A stretch of DNA of 64,000 nt from Archegozetes longisetosus. Its lineage: Eukaryota > Arthropoda > Arachnida > Sarcoptiformes > Trhypochthoniidae. A program made the position numbers and the translations under genes. The notes beneath the pieces are model-generated. The model had not been told where the DNA came from. It worked only from the letters and a program-made list of their open reading frames with translations, and did not search any database. The DNA lies in NCBI GenBank assembly GCA_018873245.2, contig JAEMBT020000008.1:7780238-7844237 (forward strand), written 5' to 3'. Below are positions 59,401 through 64,000 of this stretch, piece by piece. The first letter of the stretch is position 1, and the number at the start of each line of letters is the position of its first letter.

Positions 59401-59873
59401 ATGTGAAACCTCATGCCCTCATTGCCTCAATGATTGATTTAAAATATAGAATGCGTGAATCCGGTCAAGAATCATTTTATTTGCCACCAGAAACCGAAGA
59501 ATCAATTTTCAGCATTAATATTATGGCGATTGCAACACAAAAAGGATTCAAATATAAAAAATAATTTGACGAATTGTATGTCATTTGATTACAAAAATAA
59601 ACTCTAAAACCTATCTTTTATATTTCCTTCAGTATTTCTAACGTAATAAAAGGAGGTCTTATCGATTACTGGATATATAAGGAAGACAATAAAGTGCTTA
59701 GACAAAGGCAGAAATCAATGAATTCGACCGGAGAAGCGGATACTCGAACAGATAATTTATTTTTACATCAAATCCAAAGTGCTTTTTATTTGCTCTTTAT
59801 TGGATTTTTGGTCTCTTTGTTTTTCTTTAAAATTGAATTAGCGAAAAAAGTTTACTCAAAATTGCAAGATTGA
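56404..59873 (+). CDS. Ionotropic-receptor-like (variant iGluR) gene, six candidate exons, with lesions
   Basis: The exons I can place are 56404-56457 (LKGKLLIVATNV), 56916-57116 (EDLPYVSLDCN, GIEEKLIETLSKHFNFTFEL, TWTGIIGKLVSK), 57898-58338 (ADIGFSGLSVTGERSKVVSF, then two membrane segments), 58396-58456, 59313-59575 (SIKSVRNATEGIKLV and SINIMAIATQKGFKY) and 59633-59873 (GGLIDYWIYKED, last helix AFYLLFIGFLVSLFFF). This is the S1, pore, S2 and final-helix order of iGluR/IR proteins without an amino-terminal domain. It would be a cell-surface ligand-gated channel, probably chemosensory. Two faults: the phase does not join exons 3 and 4, and TAA at 59562-59564 interrupts KYKK-FDE. It is either a pseudogene or an assembly error. 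Confidence 0.75.
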
Positions 59874-62800
59874 AGAATTAATCTTTATTCCCGCTTTAAC
59901 TAATTTTCTCTTAAGTTCAAACTTGAATATGAATATTTTTTTCATAAAACTAAGTTTTCAATTAAAATACAGTTTTATTGAATTTCAATAGAGTGAAGTT
60001 CTAATTTACTCCTATTTTTTTATCTGAGGCGTATAGTATTGAAACGATATTAGTGTGATTTTTTATTACACTATCACTTGATCAGAAACTATTAAGTTTT
60101 CGATAAATACACGATAGAAAGCACCAAATAATTTATTGTTTAACATTATTATCAAATCAATTGATGAAACAATAGAGTGCTACCTATCATGTATTTATTA
60201 AAAACCTGATTATTTTTATCACGTGATCAAAAATAACAGAAATTTGATTTCTTCTTATCTCGCATTAAAACAATTTTAACCGAGGAGGTCAGATTTATAT
60301 TATTTTGATTTGGCATTAATCTGTTAGATCAATATAACTACCATTAAAATTTCTGATTATGAGCACGAATGACACCTTAAAATCACTATCAAATTTAGAG
60401 CTTTTAAATTGAATTAAGTATAGAAAAAGCCTACAAACTTCAAAATACTTCTCTTTGAAGCAGCTGTGCGATTAAAAGCTCAATAGTGTTAATTTTTCAT
60501 CAGAACATACCGACTATATAAATTTATTTATTACAACTACGTTCGAGCTAACATCCCAATTGATATGAAAAAGATTCAAACATAAATTCTTTCTACAATA
60601 ACAAAATCTAATGAAAATAAATCCACTGAAAGACTTGAAATCACATTTTTCTATACTCTTGATATTTTTCCGGGTATTCACAAGATTATTTGTAATTCAT
60701 AAACATGATAAAGAACTTGATTTGACTCAGGGAAAATGAATTGTGGTTCTAAGTTTCTCCCAAACAGAAGCTATAAACGTTACGAATATCTTAATTTCAT
60801 TTGATAAAACTATAAGGATTGACTCAAATAATTATTTATAATACGAGAAAATCAATATCATTCAGGAATTTTAGCGAATTTAAATGTGAATTATCTATTC
60901 GATAAAATCTTAAGAATCAATATTATAATAACAATATACTTTTCCATGTTGTTCTACATGATATTCAAACAGATAATTTTATAGAATATAATTAAACTAT
61001 TATCATATTAATTTTTGCAGCCCAGGATTATGTTGAATATGGGAATCTCGAGTTAAATCTCTTACATAGAATCGTGTTTTATATGATTACCTAAAAATAA
61101 ATGGATTGAAATCAGAAGTTTCAATGCGAGATCTTAGCTTATTTTACCAAATGCTCCATCAAAATGTCTATTGAGCTCAATAGAGAATGATAGTTAGTGT
61201 GGTGAAAGCGCCTTTAATTATTCATTTATAATTTAAAACCAATCTATCGGCATGCTAATCCTTTTACTTATGTTGATAGATTCAAAACGATATAAACCTA
61301 ATTTCTCAACGCAAAATAAATATTTTATTCTATAATATCAAGTCACATTCGTCTTGTATAAAATCGTATGACTAACTTTTAAGGAGAAGTGTGAAAGAAG
61401 TTCTCAAAGAAATTCTTATCTTTAAAGTTCTTCGTTTTTCTTTAATTTTCTATCTATTATGTTCATTCAACTAATTTATGAAGTGTTTATTATATAATAA
61501 CATTTAAAACTAATGCTAAATAAGGGGTCTTCTATTAAGTAAGTTGCTATTCTTACTTAAACTTTTGATCTAAACTTTTAAATTTCCTGATACAAACCTA
61601 CACCTTTACCAGAATTACCATTTATAAAGACATTTCGCCATTACATTAGACTTAAGTTCAATAGTTCAGTACTTCACTTTGGATTCAAATCTCAAGATTC
61701 TTCAGGTTAGGAGATTTTTATTTGAGAAAACATCAAGAATATAATAATTCGCACACAAAACTTCGGATTATGTTTCTTCCATTTATTTCTAAAGCGACCG
61801 AATGGTGACGACAATCAATTTACGGTTATTAAGTTTCATCAATACTTTGGACAGCTCAATATTCAAACTCGAAATGTAAAAAATCGTTGAAAGGTCTCCC
61901 TATGAGAATTTTTATCAAGATTACTAACAAGCAATAAGTGGCAACCCTAACTTTCACAACGTTCATACATATCTTTTATAATATTATTGAATGAATAATA
62001 AGGAAAATAATAACAGGTTCTTATAATAAAAGTTTAGTCAAAATCTCTCAACAATTATACATCATTGGACTCGCTTTAATCATACGAATCGATTGAGGTC
62101 ATACTTATGATAACCCAAGACCAACTCGAAAATACAACCCTTCGGTCTAATATAACAAATTCGATTTTAACTTTATCTGTCTGATATAATAAAACAAACA
62201 ATAGTTAAATAGAGCATTTGTGGCCTTAAGGTCATTCTCATTGTTAATCCTCAGTCAATTCATTCAATATTCTTACCTTTGGATATATTGATAAATTTCA
62301 GATTCTCTACTAATACTATATCATTTAGCTAGATGACTTCAAAAGTGACTTTAAGATAAAAAATTTTCTATTCTATTTTTCCATTCTTAAAATAGAATTC
62401 AAATAGAAATTCAGTATTAAATTCAGGTTTTCGAATAGACCTCACATGACCTCAATCAACATGTACTGTCAACATAAGCTCAAGGATGCGTAATATATGT
62501 GTCAACGATGGAAAAACATACTTGCTCAAGTTTTAATATTTCAACCAAGATATTGGGTTGAAACCAAGAAGATTTAATGGGTGAAAATCTTTTATTGAAA
62601 TTTTTTAGGTAGTTGATAACAATAGAAATTTCTTTTAATAATAGTTTAATAGTAAAATTTGTATCAAGATTAAATGTCTGATTTTCCAAAATGAACACTA
62701 CTTTGTAAAGTTCTTCATTAATAAAAAAATGAATTAAAGCTAATACTTCAATTTATAACGTTTACTAATCACTGAATGTGGTTATCGAGTTCTTAAGATT

Positions 62801-64000
62801 CATCTCCCAATATTGCTTAATTGTAAAGCATTACAAGCTAATGATCAGTTATTAATGTTTAACGAATGAATAATTGAATTCTGATATGAACTTTTTGAGG
62901 TATGCATTGACTAAAAACTGAAGCAACAATGGAATTGTTAATTTTTAAGGCAGTTGTCAAATTTTGTTTTTTTCGACTAAGCTGATTAACTGGTAAACTT
63001 TCAGGACAATGTCATCAAGTCTTTCCTAGATTTAAATAAACTATTAATCTATGAAAAATCTACCACGAAACACTTCATATAGGCGTCATTTGCAAAATAT
63101 TACTCTTTCAAGAGTTTAAGTATATTCTTATCAACAAATAAGTGCTTTTCTCGTTGTTTTTCATCGTTTAAAGTACCTGCATTACACAATTATTTGGCTC
63201 GTGGGTAAAATTACAATTTAGTGTACTATAAATATCAGAATAACATTTTCAAAACAGTTGTAAGCTTGTAGATAGTTTTCAGCCTTATGAGAAGTTAGTC
63301 AAAGTGAACATTAATTTGCTCTTAATTTTAATATTAATAACATGCTGTGCAGAAGTTTAATTAGTTGAAAGCAATAAAACTTTTATTAAAGACATACTCA
63401 AGGACTGATTTGTCTGAATTTAGATTATTTAGGTATTTCTATTCTACATTCCCACCTAAATCTCGATTGTAGCACTGAACTGATTGTGCCTTGGATCGAC
63501 AGCAATAAAAGCCAACACTACAATTGAGACACAGGTTTAGTACATCTTATCTATTTTTCAGAATTCAAAGTCAAAACTGATTTGAACGTCTATCGGTTTA
63601 ATTCTAAGTTCCCACGATACAACAAAAACTGAATGAAAAATTGATATCAATATCAAACTAATAATCAATGAATTTATTAAAATTGGGTTCATTTTAACTT
63701 GTTTTGATACCTAACTAAATTCAAAATAAATGTTAATCTGAATATTAATTTAAAATAAAATAAATTTTTATTCACTTTGAAATTCGATAGATAAACATCA
63801 GCCATATCGATATTTACATCTGTTGATAACTTAATTGTCATAGAGTTGCGATTAGTATCAAATTAATGTAAGCTATGAATTTCTGTTAAAATATAACTTA
63901 AGATTTGTGCTTGCGTTTTAAAAAAATATTGAGTAGATAATTTGAAAAATATAAGTTGGAGATAAATCGAATAGCGCACATGTATTACATGCGCTAAACT
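59874..64000. other. Gene-poor end of the window
   Basis: AT-rich, with no supported gene, RNA or clear repeat. The 72-codon minus-strand frame at 62480-62698 has no recognisable domain. Confidence 0.5.

Overview
The window is AT-rich eukaryotic nuclear DNA with short GT-AG introns, many MITE-like elements and genes of arthropod type. The families present suggest an acariform mite, possibly oribatid or prostigmatid: gustatory-receptor-like proteins with C-terminal phase-0 exons, a cholinesterase-like carboxylesterase, LRAT-domain proteins, an ionotropic-receptor-like gene and an RCC1-kinase protein. This assignment is inference from remembered family resemblance; no database search was possible.

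Layout. 0-1.5 kb: broken DUF7869/transposase-like gene. 2.1-4.3 kb: gustatory-receptor-like gene 1, with one frameshift. 5-7.9 kb: a dispersed repeat and a complete but inactivated Tc1/mariner element with 124-bp terminal repeats and about four introns. 7.96-18.8 kb: a duplicated esterase region with one good three-exon carboxylesterase (17.0-18.8 kb), two esterase fragments (9.35 and 12.3 kb) and, between copies, an intronless secreted beta-helix protein (12.8-14.2 kb). The two long copies carry different transposons, each with its empty site visible in the other copy. 19-22.7 kb: repeats, including a 918-bp foldback. 22.8-28.1 kb: two LRAT-domain genes flanking a dead Tc1 element. 28.6-29.3 kb: a palindromic cluster of ~150-bp repeats. 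30.7-32.3 kb: nested MITEs. 32.7-37.3 kb: an RCC1-kinase-pseudokinase gene followed by a dead third kinase unit split by a foldback element. 37.6-42 kb: a duplicated pair of small secreted 8-cysteine proteins on the minus strand, the second enclosed by ~530-bp inverted arms. 42.3-43.4 kb: a decayed, possibly Nup160-like, sequence. 46.3-49.7 kb: gustatory-receptor-like gene 2, whose last intron holds an antisense mariner that is itself interrupted by another repeat. 55.5-56.2 kb: a GAGCAC-rich hAT-type MITE. 56.4-59.9 kb: a six-exon ionotropic-receptor-like gene with lesions. 59.9-64 kb: no gene seen.

The genes fit environmental chemosensing (two GR-like, one IR-like), secretion or digestion (esterase, beta-helix protein, cysteine-rich proteins), lipid modification (LRAT) and stress-kinase-like signalling (RCC1-kinase). 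Nothing indicates an operon-like joint system; this looks like an accessory region shaped by local duplication and DNA transposons. Several single-base frameshifts lie in or near T runs, so part of the gene decay could be assembly error.
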